Shown here: in pieces, positions 25,030 to 39,187 of the stretch | Numbering within the stretch: the first letter of the stretch is position 1 | How the letters are laid out: each line of letters begins with the position of its first letter | Source of the DNA: Strongylocentrotus purpuratus | Lineage: Eukaryota > Echinodermata > Echinoidea > Camarodonta > Strongylocentrotidae | Length of the DNA stretch: 64,000 bases | NCBI RefSeq assembly: GCF_000002235.5 | Contig: NW_022145606.1 | Location: forward strand, 45,212,692-45,276,691 | Direction of reading: 5' to 3' | Made by a program: the position numbers and the translations under genes | Notes under the pieces: generated by a model | Told to the model about the DNA's origin: nothing | Databases searched by the model: none | The model's input: only the letters and a program-made list of their open reading frames with translations

Positions 25030-25054
25030 CCACTCTCTCTCGGGCCTGTCTAGT

Positions 25055-25589
25055 CATATGAACGTCATGCTTGACCATGAAATTCAACTGTTTCAAGGTT
25101 TTTCAAAGCTTATCTTACGATTGTTAGTCTAGATCTAGTATTCTAGTGTAGAATGAATCCCAAACCTTATTTTTGGTCTGGACAAGCTCTGGAGCAAAAT
25201 AGCAAATCTCCTTTTTTTATGATACTTAAGTTTGGAAGATGTGTGAGTTGGCTTGTACTGGTTGTTGTAGTTGTATTACTATTACTATTGATAATTACTT
25301 ATATATTAAACCACTCCAGCAAAGCATAGAGTCTTCTTCTTCTTCCTGAAAAGTGCAGGCTTCATGAAATGAAGATTAACGCACTATTATGCTAACCTCT
25401 AGCGCTGAACAGGTTTTCAATTTTCCCTTTTGGATTGTCTTTCACCGTCATGGTTGGATAATTAAAAAAAATCAACTAGACCTACTCAGAAGAACACATT
25501 TCAAATTACAAGGCTCACTGATGTTTCAAAAGATACAGCCCCCCCCCCCCAAAAAAAAAAATCTAGGCAATATTCTTCTTCTTCCTTTT
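25055..25589. other. Unit C non-coding sequence
   Basis: Aligns with 37095-37570. No gene seen. Confidence 0.55.
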
Positions 25590-25916
25590 TTAGTACAGAC
25601 CTCTTTACAGAGTATTATCGTACTATACTGGGGGTGTGTGCAGGTGGACCACTACACCGGGGTTTCCCCCTACTCTTATACGAATAGTGCAGTGGGTTCT
25701 TAATGTGCAAAGGTAGTGAAACTTCTCTACACAGGGCCTCCATTTAACGTCCTATCCGAGGGACGGAGTGTTTTCCACTTGGCATATCCTGCATCTATGA
25801 ACAAGGGAAGGGGCATGTTAACACACCACGCAGGCTTCAGTCATCAGCCTGGGTGGAAGTCGAACACGGGATCTTTGGTTCGACAGACGGACGCTTTACC
25901 GACTGAGCCAACTCGA
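25590..25916 (-). mobile_element. tRNA-derived SINE, unit C
   Basis: On the minus strand a tRNA-like head (A box TGGCTCAGTCGG, B box region GGTTCGA, changed to TGTTCGACTTCC here) starts near 25916 and is followed by about 260 bases of body. The same insertion is in unit D (37570-37905), while unit B is empty near 15470. Confidence 0.75.
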
Positions 25917-26362
25917 CTCCTTAAGTTCAGTTCAGAAGTCTATCCAAAATTTGACCCGAAACCTTACTATAACATACCCAAAATGAAATTAATATTCATC
26001 AAGATCATGATTTAAAAGTCGATATGTTTTTACCTGTTTCGTGTCAATTTTCTTATGTTTTTCAGAGTATTTTCCTAAAAACAAAGACTTATAATATGCA
26101 CTTTCTCTTGGGATTCACGGCAAACTGAAGCAAAATACAATACATACTGTCCCGACGTTCGGGTGCGGGAGCGTGCATGTGTTAAGTTAGAGACTGTAAT
26201 CTTAGTTAAGACAAAATAATATGAGAAGTTATAGGACAGACGGATTCATGCCAGGGTTGGCTGTTAACAGCAACAATTAAACTATAAGATGAAAATCTCG
26301 ATCATTTTGATAAGGATAAGTTGGGAATAAACTAAATCAATTTGTGCATATTTTTATTTCAG
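25917..26362. other. Unit C intron-like sequence
   Basis: Matches 1030-1266 in its last part and 37906-38358 throughout. Non-coding. Confidence 0.6.
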
Positions 26363-26464
26363 ACAGGAGAAAGGAGAAACCCCAACCAGCCACTAGACAG
26401 TCTAGATACCCGAAGAGAGCAGTGAGCCGCAAGTCCTACAACAAAGAACATGTTCCCGATGGTT
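26363..26464 (+). pseudogene. Decayed SSXRD exon, unit C
   Basis: Acceptor TTTATTTCAG is kept. It reads RRKEKPQPATRQSRYP, then KRAVSRKSYNKEHVPDG and the same stop as units B and D. Full length up to the stop, unlike unit B. A weak in-phase GTTAGC directly before the stop could act as a donor, which is inference. Confidence 0.82.
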
Positions 26465-27234
26465 AGCATACAGCTTTGTAATAAATTTGTATTCTAATGA
26501 ACCATGTAACCAGGGGCGTCGCTAGAACTTTTTCAGTGGGGGGGGGGGGCTGTAGAGGCCATCAATTACCGACAGAACTAGCCACCAATTTCCAACAAAT
26601 ACTTGAATGCCAATGTCTACAAATTTAACCCTATAAACCCGGGGCTGGGGGCTTATTTTCCTATGAACTGTCTATACCTGCGCATGTGCACATGGTAACT
26701 TTGCTTGACCTCATAAATATTGGTTGATTTTGTCAGGACTAGTCAGCATCGTAGCTATATAAAAAATGTGCTACCATTGTGTGCAACTATTTGATGCGTC
26801 GTGAATGCAAAGAGCGATGCATTTGTACACAAATCTCCTGGGTTTGAAGCTCGATGGGGTAATTTTTGAATCCCTTTTTTCTTTGCTCAAACTTTTTTTG
26901 ATTGGTTTTTCTAATTTTTCTACTTCTATTGAAAGTAAATTATTATTGTAGTGGACTTGCCCTTTAATGATTGCTGGTGAAACTTCGAGAAAATACAAGT
27001 ATTAAAGTTGTACCGGTAGTCTCCCTCAAAGTCTTCACAGCAGATAAAAAGTCATAGTTCTTGAGGAGAAAAAATTTTGCAGGCCTACCGACATTATACA
27101 TCTCGCAGAGTTCAAACTTCTGCATTCATTAGATATATTACACCAGGATCGAGCGAGAATACTGACACAGCTGACCCGACACAGCAACATATTTATGCGT
27201 ATCTTTCTTGCTCCCTCGACAAAATTATTCCGTC
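26465..27234. other. Non-coding sequence with dispersed repeats, unit C
   Basis: Has the GGCGTCGCTAGAA repeat (26515-26660) and a relic of the TTAA element right end (about 26870-26970). No gene. Confidence 0.55.
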
Positions 27235-27590
27235 CAACAACCCCCCCCCTTCCTACTCCCACCCCTCCTCTCTCATGCTCTTACCCCCCCCCCCTTCTCT
27301 CCCCTCTCTTTCATCCCCCATTTCTTTTTTCTCATTTTCTCTTTTTTCCCCTTTTTTTCCTTTTCTCCTTTCCTTTTTTCCTTTCCTTTCTTTTCTCCTT
27401 TCCTTTCTTTTCTTTCATATCATTTTTTCCCCTCCTTTCTCTTTTTCTTTTTTCTCTTTCTTCTCCTTCCTTTCTTTTCCTTTCTTTCTTTTCCTTTCTT
27501 TCTTTTCCTTCCTTTCTTTTCCTTTCCTTTTCCTTTCCTTTTTTTCTTTCTTGTTCATTCCCTCTCATTTTTTCCCTCCCCCTTTTCTCA
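27235..27590. repeat. Pyrimidine tract, unit C
   Basis: Nearly pure C/T run paralogous to 17850-18165; length differs between copies, so it is unstable. Confidence 0.85.
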
Positions 27591-29119
<1,529 letters not shown>

Positions 29120-29895
29120 TTAAAAGATAAAGACCAGTTATGGTCATGCGATTGCATTGTGAAAGAAACGTTGTGGAATCGATCAGAAAAGGTTGATCAT
29201 CTTTAAAGATAAACTTGAGTTTTGGTAAAAAAAGAAAATGAATTCTCACAGAATCTAACGAAACTTACACTGAATGTTCAAGATTACAAATAAATGTCAT
29301 GTGCCAAACAATTTTGGAAGAAAATGTATACTGGCTGAGTAATGAGCATAGAAAGATAAGGAAATCAGGGTAGTACTAGCCCCGACATCATGTGTGTTGT
29401 CCCATATACATCTATCTGTTTAAATGATTGTTACTTTACCAAGACTCTGCCAAATTATGATGATTTTGATGACTCTAGAACCTTGCATTACACACCATTA
29501 CTTACATGCTATATGATCAACTTTTCGGATCCATTCCACACCTTTTCTTTCACAATGCAATCACATTACCAGTACTCAAGTTTATCTTTAAGTATTGGTG
29601 TGAACTGCAAGGTTCTGGAATCATCAAAATGATAAGAAATTTGGCCCAGTCTTGGTAAAGTTACGAGCACTGTCGCAGAAAGATGTATATGGGACTACGC
29701 AACACGTCCACGATAACTATCAGGTCCAAATAGATATAATAATTTACCAAATACATCAATTAGCAGGCGGTTTCTCAGCAAAATTTGTATCATCACGTAT
29801 TAGTCAAAACATTCTTTCACATGATGTGATTGGTAATTAAGAGCTTCCATTTCCTTTTTTGAGAGGCGTTTCCAAAACTGGTCTTTACCTTTAAT
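29120..29895. mobile_element. TTAA-flanked inverted-repeat element
   Basis: TTAA at 29120 and 29892. Ends share AAGACCAGTT with TTTGG close by, in inverted orientation, and a second long inverted pair lies inside (about 29140-29240 against 29513-29605). The gene-1 flank (6325-6365) has the uninterrupted sequence. Confidence 0.75.
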
Positions 29896-30509
29896 ACTAT
29901 GCACTCAGGAAATTCCAATCTAAAATACTAATTTAAATGTGTATGGACAATCTAATAAAATGCAATGCATAACATTGTACTAGATGACTGAAAGTGGTTG
30001 GTATGTTAATAATATATTAACAGCAACACATTCTGATCATTCTAATAAGAAACATACACTCTTGTTGATATTTCAATTAATTTCTTTGTTATGATCCAGG
30101 CTATATTAATAGTTAGCATCGTAGGAAGGTGAATTTCATTTCTTACTTTGTCTTCATAAAAATTGCTTTGTGTAGAAAGCTGATTATGTAGTACATGTAC
30201 GTGTATTAATTACTGCTATTATTTGAAAATTTTGTATGTGACATTTTTTATTTGATTTGATTTGAATTTATTTCCATATTTCACAAATATATTTGAACAA
30301 GTGATTATACAATAACAAACAAACAATACATTCAAAAACGAAATACAATTAAGTGAATAAATTGAAGACTTAAGTACAATAAAATATTAAATAATCAACG
30401 ATTCGTTTGTAATTAACATAACATGTAGTATGGGGAACCAAAAAGAAGCAATTGTTGTAAAAATATTTGGTTCCCAGGGGTAATTGTGTCTAATCAATAT
30501 TAATCAAGA
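29896..30509. other. 3' flank of ZnF-C with a retroposon-like tail
   Basis: 29900-30230 matches 6360-6780. About 30236-30480 begins with TTTGATTTGATTTG and reads like the reversed 3' end of a LINE or SINE with an (ATCAAA)n tail. No gene. Confidence 0.5.
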
Positions 30510-32366
30510 ACTAGACTTGAATTCGTCACGAAGACGAATAAGGTGGTCTGTCTAAGTCTTATGATAGATTTGAGAATGGGAGAAGTTATATAGACATGTA
30601 AACAATGATGATGATGATGGTGAAATTGATGATGATGATGATAATGATGATGATAATATTGATGACGATGATGATGACGATGATGAGTATGAGCATGATC
30701 CTGACATCTGATTGAAAAAATGAGGGAGATGTAGATAGCATATAGTCTCAGCTACATTATACTCAAAAATCAACAAAAAACAAGCGGAAATAACGGCGAT
30801 ATTGCTCGCAAAAGACAGGAAAGTAGAATCCAGATTTAAGAAAAAGTCATCTCCCATAAGTATTACAAGCAAAAAGTAATGGATCAAGTGATAATAGGGT
30901 AATAATAAATTAAATATAGTTGTTTATTACATTATTTGCGATTCTACGTGTTTTAATATTCAAATGAGATGGTACAGTGAAAGGTCAAAAAGAAAAAAAA
31001 GTGAAGAAAAAAAATTGTTGGAGACGCCCGGACTCGAACCAGGGACCTCGAGGTCGGAAGTCAAGTGCGTTACCGATATACCAAAAAATTTCACATAGAG
31101 ATTACACGTAAACGGAAAATGAAATTCTCAAATCCCACTTTGTAAGTGAAATATGAGCATGATCCCGGCATCTGATCGAAAAATAAAGGCCACACTTGTG
31201 ATAGCTTATTGTCTCAGCTACAACATACTCTAAGCTCAGCGTAAACAAAGATAAAACGACGGAGATATTGCTCGCGAAAGACGAGAATGTAGAATCCAGT
31301 TTTGAGAAAAAGTCATGTCCCATAGAGAATACACGCAAAATGTGAAAAATTGACATGCCTCCTTTAATCTTAAAAATACGCCATGATGCCTTTGTCAAAA
31401 TGAAATATCGTGGTTACTGCATTTGTAGAGAATATCCTCAGGTAGAACATATCAAAATTTGAAAGAAAATTGATCAACATTTACAGAGATACAATCAATT
31501 TTCAAAAAATCTGCTGACGTCATAATATGAAAATTGAAATTATGAGTTCGGAGGCCATTATGATGACGTCATGAGTTAATTGAGGGTCAAATGACACATG
31601 AAATCATATCTCCAACTCATGTTTTTTCTAACCATGATATAAAAGTTGGGGTCAATTGACTCTCTGAAGAGCTATTTTGATTTTTAAAATGGGATGTTTT
31701 TGATCAAATTTGCATTATATTGCCCATAGCAGCCCGCGCGGATTTTGAACTTTGACGCGCGCTCACGGCCTTATAAAAGGTCAAGAGTGACTGAAATTAA
31801 TGTAAATTGTCATTTATGGTTAGAGGAATCCAAATCATGTAAAAAAAAATGAAGTTGACCTTTTCCGCGCGTTGTGAGCGCGCGCAACGCGCGCGTGGAC
31901 ACGTACGGACGGAAAATTTTGAAATGCTTAAAATGACCTAATTCGTACTCTCCTTTAATAGTAAAGTGATTTTGAGCATTTTCAAATTTTGACGCGCACG
32001 TACGCGCGCGTCATGACCTTTATGTGACCTTTGATGACATGACCTTTTGACCCTTTACCTGAAATATATGTGATATGGATATGAATGACCTTTGCTTATG
32101 CATCATGAAGATATGATGGATAACGTGATTTCACAAAATGGCGCCTGGATGACGTCACGATGACGTGATGACCTTGAAAATGTTCCTGTCACGTCTCATG
32201 ACAATGACCTATGACTGTGCCAAAATTGAATGAAATTGACGAAACCGAACTTGAGTTATCCTAGGCACAAAAAAGTGTAGGAAATAAATAAAAATAAAGA
32301 ATAATAATAAAGAAAGAAAATTCTGACGAAAACAATAGGTGATCTGTCGTTGACAGACCACCTAAA
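30510..32366 (+). mobile_element. Helentron-like element, copy 2
   Basis: 5' end AACTAGAC, hairpin AATTCGTC/GACGAAT, then AGGTGGTCTGTC. The 3' hairpin ends GACAGACCACCT, the exact complement of that 5' segment, followed by AA. A (GAT)n microsatellite lies near the 5' end (30605-30690). It differs from copy 1 at four positions of the 12-base terminal segment, changed on both sides. Confidence 0.65.
31019..31085 (-). repeat. tRNA-like segment in copy 2
   Basis: Same module as 2280-2346, with intact A-box-like and B-box (GGTTCGAGTCC) sequences; no closed acceptor stem. Confidence 0.6.
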
Positions 32367-32635
32367 AATGTAATGAAAGAAAACGAAACACAGTAAGAAA
32401 GAAGAAAAAAAATTGACATTGTGGTCAACTGTTCTTTAACGATAGGGCCTATTATACAGTGTGAGTCAAAAAAAAGTTTACACCTAGAAAGTTGCTAATT
32501 ATTTTTAAAATCGTCTATGAACAGTGATTTATTATACATTTATTATACATCTTATGAAAGAGGGTTTGATCCCAAGTCATTTGGTATCTTTTTTGTATGG
32601 TATGTAAACTATGTATCCACGTGGATGAACAGGAG
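32367..32635. other. Unit flank with mariner-like end
   Basis: Includes TACAGTGTGAGTCAAAAA near 32455, which resembles a Tc1/mariner terminus, but no matching other end was found. Non-coding. Confidence 0.35.
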
Positions 32636-32937
32636 TGCAAAAATCGACTTGCGCCAAAGTTGCTTATGTGATGTTTGGATAAAACAATTGGGATTTGGGT
32701 ATTAATTTGGTCTTTGCAGATCCAAATAACATTCCTAACAAAATTTATCATGCCACACATATATCAAATATCAATGTCAACGAACATTCGTGCACGTGTG
32801 TGTGTGTGTACTTTGCTCCTACAAAAAGCATATGCAAAGCATTTCATTTGATACATTCAATTCATTCTCTCACGCCGCTAATCCCAACATAATACATACT
32901 GTAGGCATCACTTTGGCGCAAGTCGATTTTTGCACTT
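32636..32937. mobile_element. Inverted-repeat element, 300 bp
   Basis: Arms TGCAAAAATCGACTTGCGCC (32638) and its complement (to 32934) frame a GT-repeat-containing interior. MITE-like; no coding. Confidence 0.65.
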
Positions 32938-33918
32938 TCGCAAACAATGATATGATATGTTTCATACTTGAATTGTTGTTCGAATGTTGGTTGTTGTTCA
33001 TGGAAATGTATAGATATGATGTTTGTTATGTGCTGTTTTGTCATATTTAAGATTTTATTGGATTTTCACGACTTTTTTTTGTAGATGACTTTTATTAAAT
33101 TGGATGTATTGCTTGTATTGCCATATTAGAACAAAGGCTTGAATGGTTATGATAGTACGTTCCCGTAGACTATATAATAGTGACCGAGGGTAGAGAGAGA
33201 TATATGCACATAAATTACGAGAAGGAAGAGTGAAGGAGACGGAGGAGGGAGTGAGATTGGGGGATATAATTTGTAAGAGATCGGACGGGAGAGAGGGAGT
33301 TTGGATGGAGTCGGCGAGAGAGAGTATGGGGGGGGGGGGGGGGGGGGTCGGAGGCGCGAGGATTATGAATTCAAACAGCTTAGAATATCGGAGATCAAGA
33401 TTGTGGGGAAAAAGCGAGAGAGTGAACCAAGGAAGTAACTTTATTAATAAAATATGAATTAGCTAGTGCAATAATTAAGCGTCTTTTAAATCTTCCTTGC
33501 TGAAATAACGCATTTATCATTTTACATAGGCGCCAGAAGCGGGGGGGGGGGGGGGGGGGGGGGGGCAGAAGCTACAAGGGACATCCGGCCCCCACCGTAA
33601 ATGAAAGGGGGGGGGGGGGACAAAACGAGTACCCCCCCCCCTTCGAAAAAAAGCAATAAGGACTAAAAATTGTTTATATTTGTTAACCAAAAAGAATATA
33701 ATTATGAAACCTGAACCGAATCATATACAAATGATGAGTTAACAGGAATTCAATTTCTAATTCCGAATTCCGATTCCGCATGCCCATATAGTTCTCAAAG
33801 GAGGATTTTGTGTTGGCGATTCGGCAGTAATGTGTGGAAATAATGTGAGCCTGGCCTATATACTGAGTCAGCACATGTGCCTCCGAACTCCTCATCCCCC
33901 CCCCCCCCCCCCCCCCCA
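32938..33918. other. Unit C flank with G/C homopolymers
   Basis: Paralogous to 9960-10120 and 22340-22520 at its start. Several G or C runs occur, including 25 G at 33541-33565. No gene. Confidence 0.6.
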
Positions 33919-35455
33919 GGACCAAAATCCAATTGAAACCAGTTGAAATCTCCAACTGGTTTCAATTGGTTTCAACTGGTTTCAATTGGTTTCAATTGGA
34001 ATATAAAATTTCCAGTTGAAACCAATTGCAGAACTGGAAAATATTGTTATGGGTACTCATTTCCAGTTCAAACCAATAAGAAGTGCAACTGGAACCAGTA
34101 AGGTAATTTTTCCAGTTACTCAATTGGTTCCAGTTAGAAGTCATTTCCAGCTACCCAACTGGTTCCAGTTAGAAGTTCAATTGGAAACAGTAAGATGATT
34201 TTCCTGTTACTCAATTGGTTCCAGTTAGAATTCATTTCCAGTTACCCAACTGGTTCCAGTTAGCATTCATTTCCAGTTAGAAGCCATTTCCAGTTACCCA
34301 ACTGGTTCCAGTTAGAAGTCATTTCCAGTTACCCAACTGGTTCCAGTTAGCATTCATTTCCAGTTAGAATTCATTTCCAGTTACCCAACTGGTTCCAGTT
34401 AGAATTCATTTCCAGTAACCCAACTGGTTCCAGTTAAAATTCATTTCCAGTTACCCAACTGGTTCCAGTTAGCATTCATTTCCAGTTAGAAGTCATTTCC
34501 AGTTATAGAAGTCATTTCCAGTTACCCAACTGGTTCCAGTTAGAATTTATTTCCAGTTACCCAACTGGTTCCAGTTAGCATTCATTTCCAGTTAGAAGTA
34601 ATTTCCAGTTACCCAACTGGTTCCAGTTAGAATCCATTTCCAGTTACCAAATTGGTTCCAGTTAGCATTCATTTCCAGGTAGAAGTAATTTCCAGTTACC
34701 CAACTGGTTCCAGTTAGAATTCATTTCCAGTTACACAATTGGTTCCAATTGGAAATATTTCCAGTTACCCAACTGGATCCAATTGAAACCAGTTAATTTG
34801 CATATTATCTGCTTGTGTGCAGATCAATGTTTTATGTAATTTATTTTGATTTACAATGTACTTATTAATTAATTTTCGTTTGCAAGTAATGCATTTGTTT
34901 TAGATAAATATAAAGATTAATTAGCAATGATAAGCATGTTCATTAGTAACATATTTTTGTAATTACACAGATTAAAAGTTGATTAGTAAAACACTAACCA
35001 TGTACAAAATACATCAAATACAAACATATATAATGGCAATGCCTTCCTTGTTTAGTATATTATATGATCTGCATATTATAATGCCCTATGTATAGACACA
35101 TATCACAATGCTTCTGTGTTGACATGAGCGATAATTAGTGCAAGAGCTAATTAACTTATAACTAATTAAGTTTATGCCAACTGTAAGTTTCAATTGGATC
35201 CAATTGAAACCAATTGAAACCAGTTGAAACCAATTGAAACCAGTTGAAACCAATTGAAACCAATTGAAGCCAACTGGTTTCAATAGGGAAATTGGAACAA
35301 CTGGTTCCAGTTGAAACCAATTAGGCAACTGGAACCAGTTGGCAATTGGTTTCAACTGGTTTCAATTGGAACCAGTTGGCAATTGGTTTCAACTGGTTTC
35401 AATTGGAACCAGTTGTTCCAATTTGCTCCAATTGGTTTCAACTGGATTTTGGTCC
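33919..35455. mobile_element. TIR element filled with CAACTGG/CAATTGG repeats
   Basis: Ends are GGACCAAAATCCA and its complement GGATTTTGGTCC. Outer zones (33930-34020, 35187-35450) are dense in CAATTGAAACCAGTTG motifs. The left half (34020-34800) is a tandem array of about 35-bp units (CCAGTTAGAATTCATTTCC, AGTTACCCAACTGGTT). About 350 bases of unrelated AT-rich sequence lie at 34800-35180. Almost every unit is a short self-complementary motif. No coding sequence. Confidence 0.75.
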
Positions 35456-37569
35456 GGCCCCCATCCTCTTTGAGGTGATGACCCTTTAGTGGAAGCGTTT
35501 AATTGACAGCATCTCTGTAAGGAAATTATGTCGTGCCCCACCCCCCCCCCCTATACAAAATTAAAGAAAACAATATAAAAAATAATAAAAGGAAAAACAT
35601 AACCAAAACATCAAAATAAACAATATTAAAACGTTGATAAGGAAGAAAAGAAAAGAATTTGACATCGACAAAATATTCATCATTTATAAGTTGCTTAGCT
35701 AAACGGTTTGATCTGCCTTACTTATTCTTGAGATTATAGTTGGGAGGTTATAGATCTAGGCCTATTCCAAATAATCAATCGTCCTTTGTTTAAAAAAAAA
35801 AAAAAAAATGAATTCTGAGTTAAGTTGATATAGGTGGTTGATATAGAGGTGGATATATTTTGAGCAATTATTGTAGTATTGTAATACGAATGGAACAATT
35901 CAAAGTAATATAATCATCGTAAATCTTATGAAGAAGTTTATTAGACAAGACATCATAAACAAGCTCGTATCAGATTGTTGTGTGATATGTCTCAGTTCAG
36001 TTGGGCTCAAATTTGGCGTGTAAGGGATTGGCGTCGGAGCTTCATTCAAAAGCAGAGATACGAAGTTGTAAATCTTTTAGTAAGTCCTAATAAATAGCGA
36101 TACTGGTGAATTAATTAGATTATTTAAACAAATATATTTTTAGTTTTCTTTACTGACAACTAAATTTTCTTATACAAGTGATGGCAACAATATTTAGTAT
36201 ATGCAGCTCGTATGTGCCATGTGAACGCACGCCATAAAACTCCTAGGAACAGCAACATGCACAGTGATGTTGCATTGGGCGAGAGGTAGCTGCATGCTGT
36301 GTATAAAGCCAAGGGACCTCGAAGGATTTTCATCGGGCCGTGCCCGGGTACGTAGAGCTCTGCTGTATGCTATCGTGTTTTAGCTGCAGCCTCTGCTAAA
36401 ATGTTCGAGAGAAGCCAGAAAAAAACACAAATTATGCACGAAAATTTCAGGTATGTTCAAATTATCACCGTTAACAACCACACATCATATTTTACATCAT
36501 TGAAAGCCGAAAACTCCCATTTTATAGTCAGTCTAAGCACTCCAGCGCCAGCAAAGCATTTGGAGAGTCAATGCTAATGCGTATTGACCTTTATAAGGCT
36601 TTAGCACTGCACTACGTGTAAATAGGCAGCATTTGAATACATGAATACATGAATAGTCAATACACTCACAACACAGAAATGCACACAATAATGCCGATGC
36701 GGCTGATCGTGAAGTTTGACAGTAGATCTAGACTCACAATTTGAATTTTTTAATTATTCTTTCTAACATCGGTAAAGTTAAAATATTGTATTTTACTGCT
36801 ATTTAGGTGTCATCAATTGTCACTCGACTGATTTCGAGTGAAATCAGTTGAGTCTTGTACAATGTCAATGGTGTGTGAAATGTTGAGAATCGACAATAGC
36901 ACAGCTTTTAATACACAGCCAGGATGTGTGACTGTCACTGTGTGCAACCGATTCAAGACTTGCCGCTGACAAAATGATGAGCGCTTGTTATTTGATCCGA
37001 TTTCGCGCAGAATTTAAATGTCAAAATCTGGCTTTTTAGACTTTTTCCCAGTGCAAAGCCACACACTCTCGAGCTCTCGGGCCTGTCTAGTTATGAACGT
37101 CATGCAATGCATGACCATGAAATTGAACTGTTTCAAGGTTTTTCAAAGCTAATCTTACGATTGTTAGTCTAGTACTAGTGTAGAATGAATCTCCAAGTCC
37201 AACTTTATCTTTGGTCTGGAGCAAATCTCCTGTTTTTATGTTAAGGTTGGAAGATGTGTGAGTTGGCTTGTACTGGTTGTTGTAATTGTATTACTATCAC
37301 TATTGATAATTGCTTGTATATTAAACCACTCCAGCAAAGCATAGAGTCTTCTTCCTGAAAAGTGCAGGCTTCATGAAATGAAGATTAACGCACTGTCGAT
37401 GCTATTATTATGCTAATGCGTATTGACCTCTAGCGCTGAATGATTTTTCGATTTTCCCTTTTGGATTGTCTTTCACCATCATGGTTGGATAATTTAAAAA
37501 AATCAACGAGACCTACTCAGAAGAGCACATTTCAAATTTCAAGGCTCACCGATGTTTAAAAAGATACTC
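35456..37569. other. 5' part of duplicated unit D
   Basis: 35456-36045 is unrecognised AT-rich sequence. From about 36050 it follows unit C (23740-25570) closely, without the 24839-25029 insertion. Non-coding. Confidence 0.6.
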
Positions 37570-37905
37570 CTTTTTGAGTACAGACCTCTTTACAGAGTAT
37601 TATCGTACTATACTGGGGGTGTGTGCAGGTGGACCACTACACTGGGGTTTCCCCCTTCTCTTATACGAATAGTGCAGTGGGTTCTTAATGTGCAAAGGTA
37701 GTGAATCTTCTCTACACAGGGCCTCCAATTAACGTCCTATCCGAGGGAGGGACGGAGTGTTTTCCACTTGACATAACCTGCGTCTATGAACAAGGGAAGG
37801 GGCACGTTAACACACAACGCAGGCTTCAGTCATCCGCCTGGGTGGGAGTCGAACCCGGGATCTTTGGTTCGACAGACGGACGCTTAACCGACTGAGCCAA
37901 CTCGC
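37570..37905 (-). mobile_element. tRNA-derived SINE, unit D
   Basis: Same insertion as 25590-25916. A box TGGCTCAGTCGG and B box GGTTCGACTCC are intact on the minus strand. Shared site with unit C, absent from unit B. Confidence 0.8.
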
Positions 37906-38358
37906 CGCCTTAAGTTCAGTTCAGAAGTCTATCCAAAATTTGACCCGAAACTCCGGCATGGAGATACCCTACTCCAACATACCCAAAATGAAATTAATAT
38001 TCATCAAGATCATGATTTAAAAGTCGATATGTTTTTACCTGTTTCGTGTCAATTTTCTTATCTTTTTCAGAGTATTTTCCTAAAAACAAAGACTTATAAT
38101 ATGCACTTTCTCTTGGGATTCACGGCAAACTGAAGCACAATACTGTCCCGACGGTCGGTGCGTGCACGTGCATGTGTTAAGTTAGCGACTGTAATCTTAG
38201 TTAAGACAAATTAATATGTGAAGTTATAGGACAGACGGATTCATGCCAGGGTTGGCTGTTAACAACAACAAATAAACTATAAGATGAAAATCTCGATCAT
38301 TTTGATAAGGATAAGTTGGGAATAAACTAAATCAATTTGTGCATATTTTTATTTCAGA
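37906..38358. other. Unit D intron-like sequence
   Basis: Aligns with 25917-26362. Non-coding. Confidence 0.6.
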
Positions 38359-38460
38359 CAGGAATAAGGAGAAACCCCAACCAGCCACTAGACAGTCTAG
38401 ATACCCGAAGAGAGCAGTGAGCCGCAAGTCCTACAACAAAGAACATGTTCCTGATGGTTA
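38359..38460 (+). pseudogene. Decayed SSXRD exon, unit D
   Basis: Acceptor kept. It reads RNKEKPQPATRQSRYP, then KRAVSRKSYNKEHVPDG and the shared stop. It differs from unit C by one residue (R to N near the start). Confidence 0.82.
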
Positions 38461-39187
38461 GCATACAGCTTTGTAATAAATTTGTATTCTAATGAACCAT
38501 GTAACCAGGGGCGTCGCTAGAACTTTTCAGTTGGGGGCAGGGGGGGGGGGGGGGGCTTATGCCAATGTCCACACATTTAACCCTATGGGGGCTTATTTTC
38601 CTATGAACTGTCTATACCTGCGCATACGCACATGGTAACTTTGCTTGACCTCATAAATATGGGTTTATTTCGTCAGGACTAGTCAGCATCGTAGCTATAT
38701 AAAAAATTTGCTACCATTGTGTGCAACTATTTGATGCCTCATTGCATCATGAATGCAAAGAGCGATGCATTTGTACACAAATCTCCTGGGTTCGAAGCTC
38801 GATGGGGTAATTTTTGAACCCCTTTTTTCTTTTCTGACATCCCTTCTAGTGACGCCCTGCATGTTAAATCAATCAAATACAAATACCTTTTTGTTTTTGT
38901 TAAATTTGAATAATATTTTGCTATTTGCGACGTTTCATGAAATCAGTAAACATAACATTTAATGTTTTTATTGTGAGAAGTTGACAATATTTATGCACAG
39001 TCAATGTGATGTAAAATATTCTAAATAAAAGAGTTCTTGTTGTAGTTTTCAACCTCATTCAAAACAACTTTCTGTGTATTCCATCCGAACACATATAATG
39101 ATTATTGTCTGCATAACTTTGAATCTGATGGAGATGACTTCATTAAAATATTTATAACAATTTGAACCTGTTTGTCATTCTCAATAG
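38461..39187 (+). other. Pre-exon segment of ZnF-D
   Basis: Much shorter than in B and C because the pyrimidine tract is deleted near 38828. The last 350 bases with acceptor CTCAATAG are conserved. Non-coding. Confidence 0.6.
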
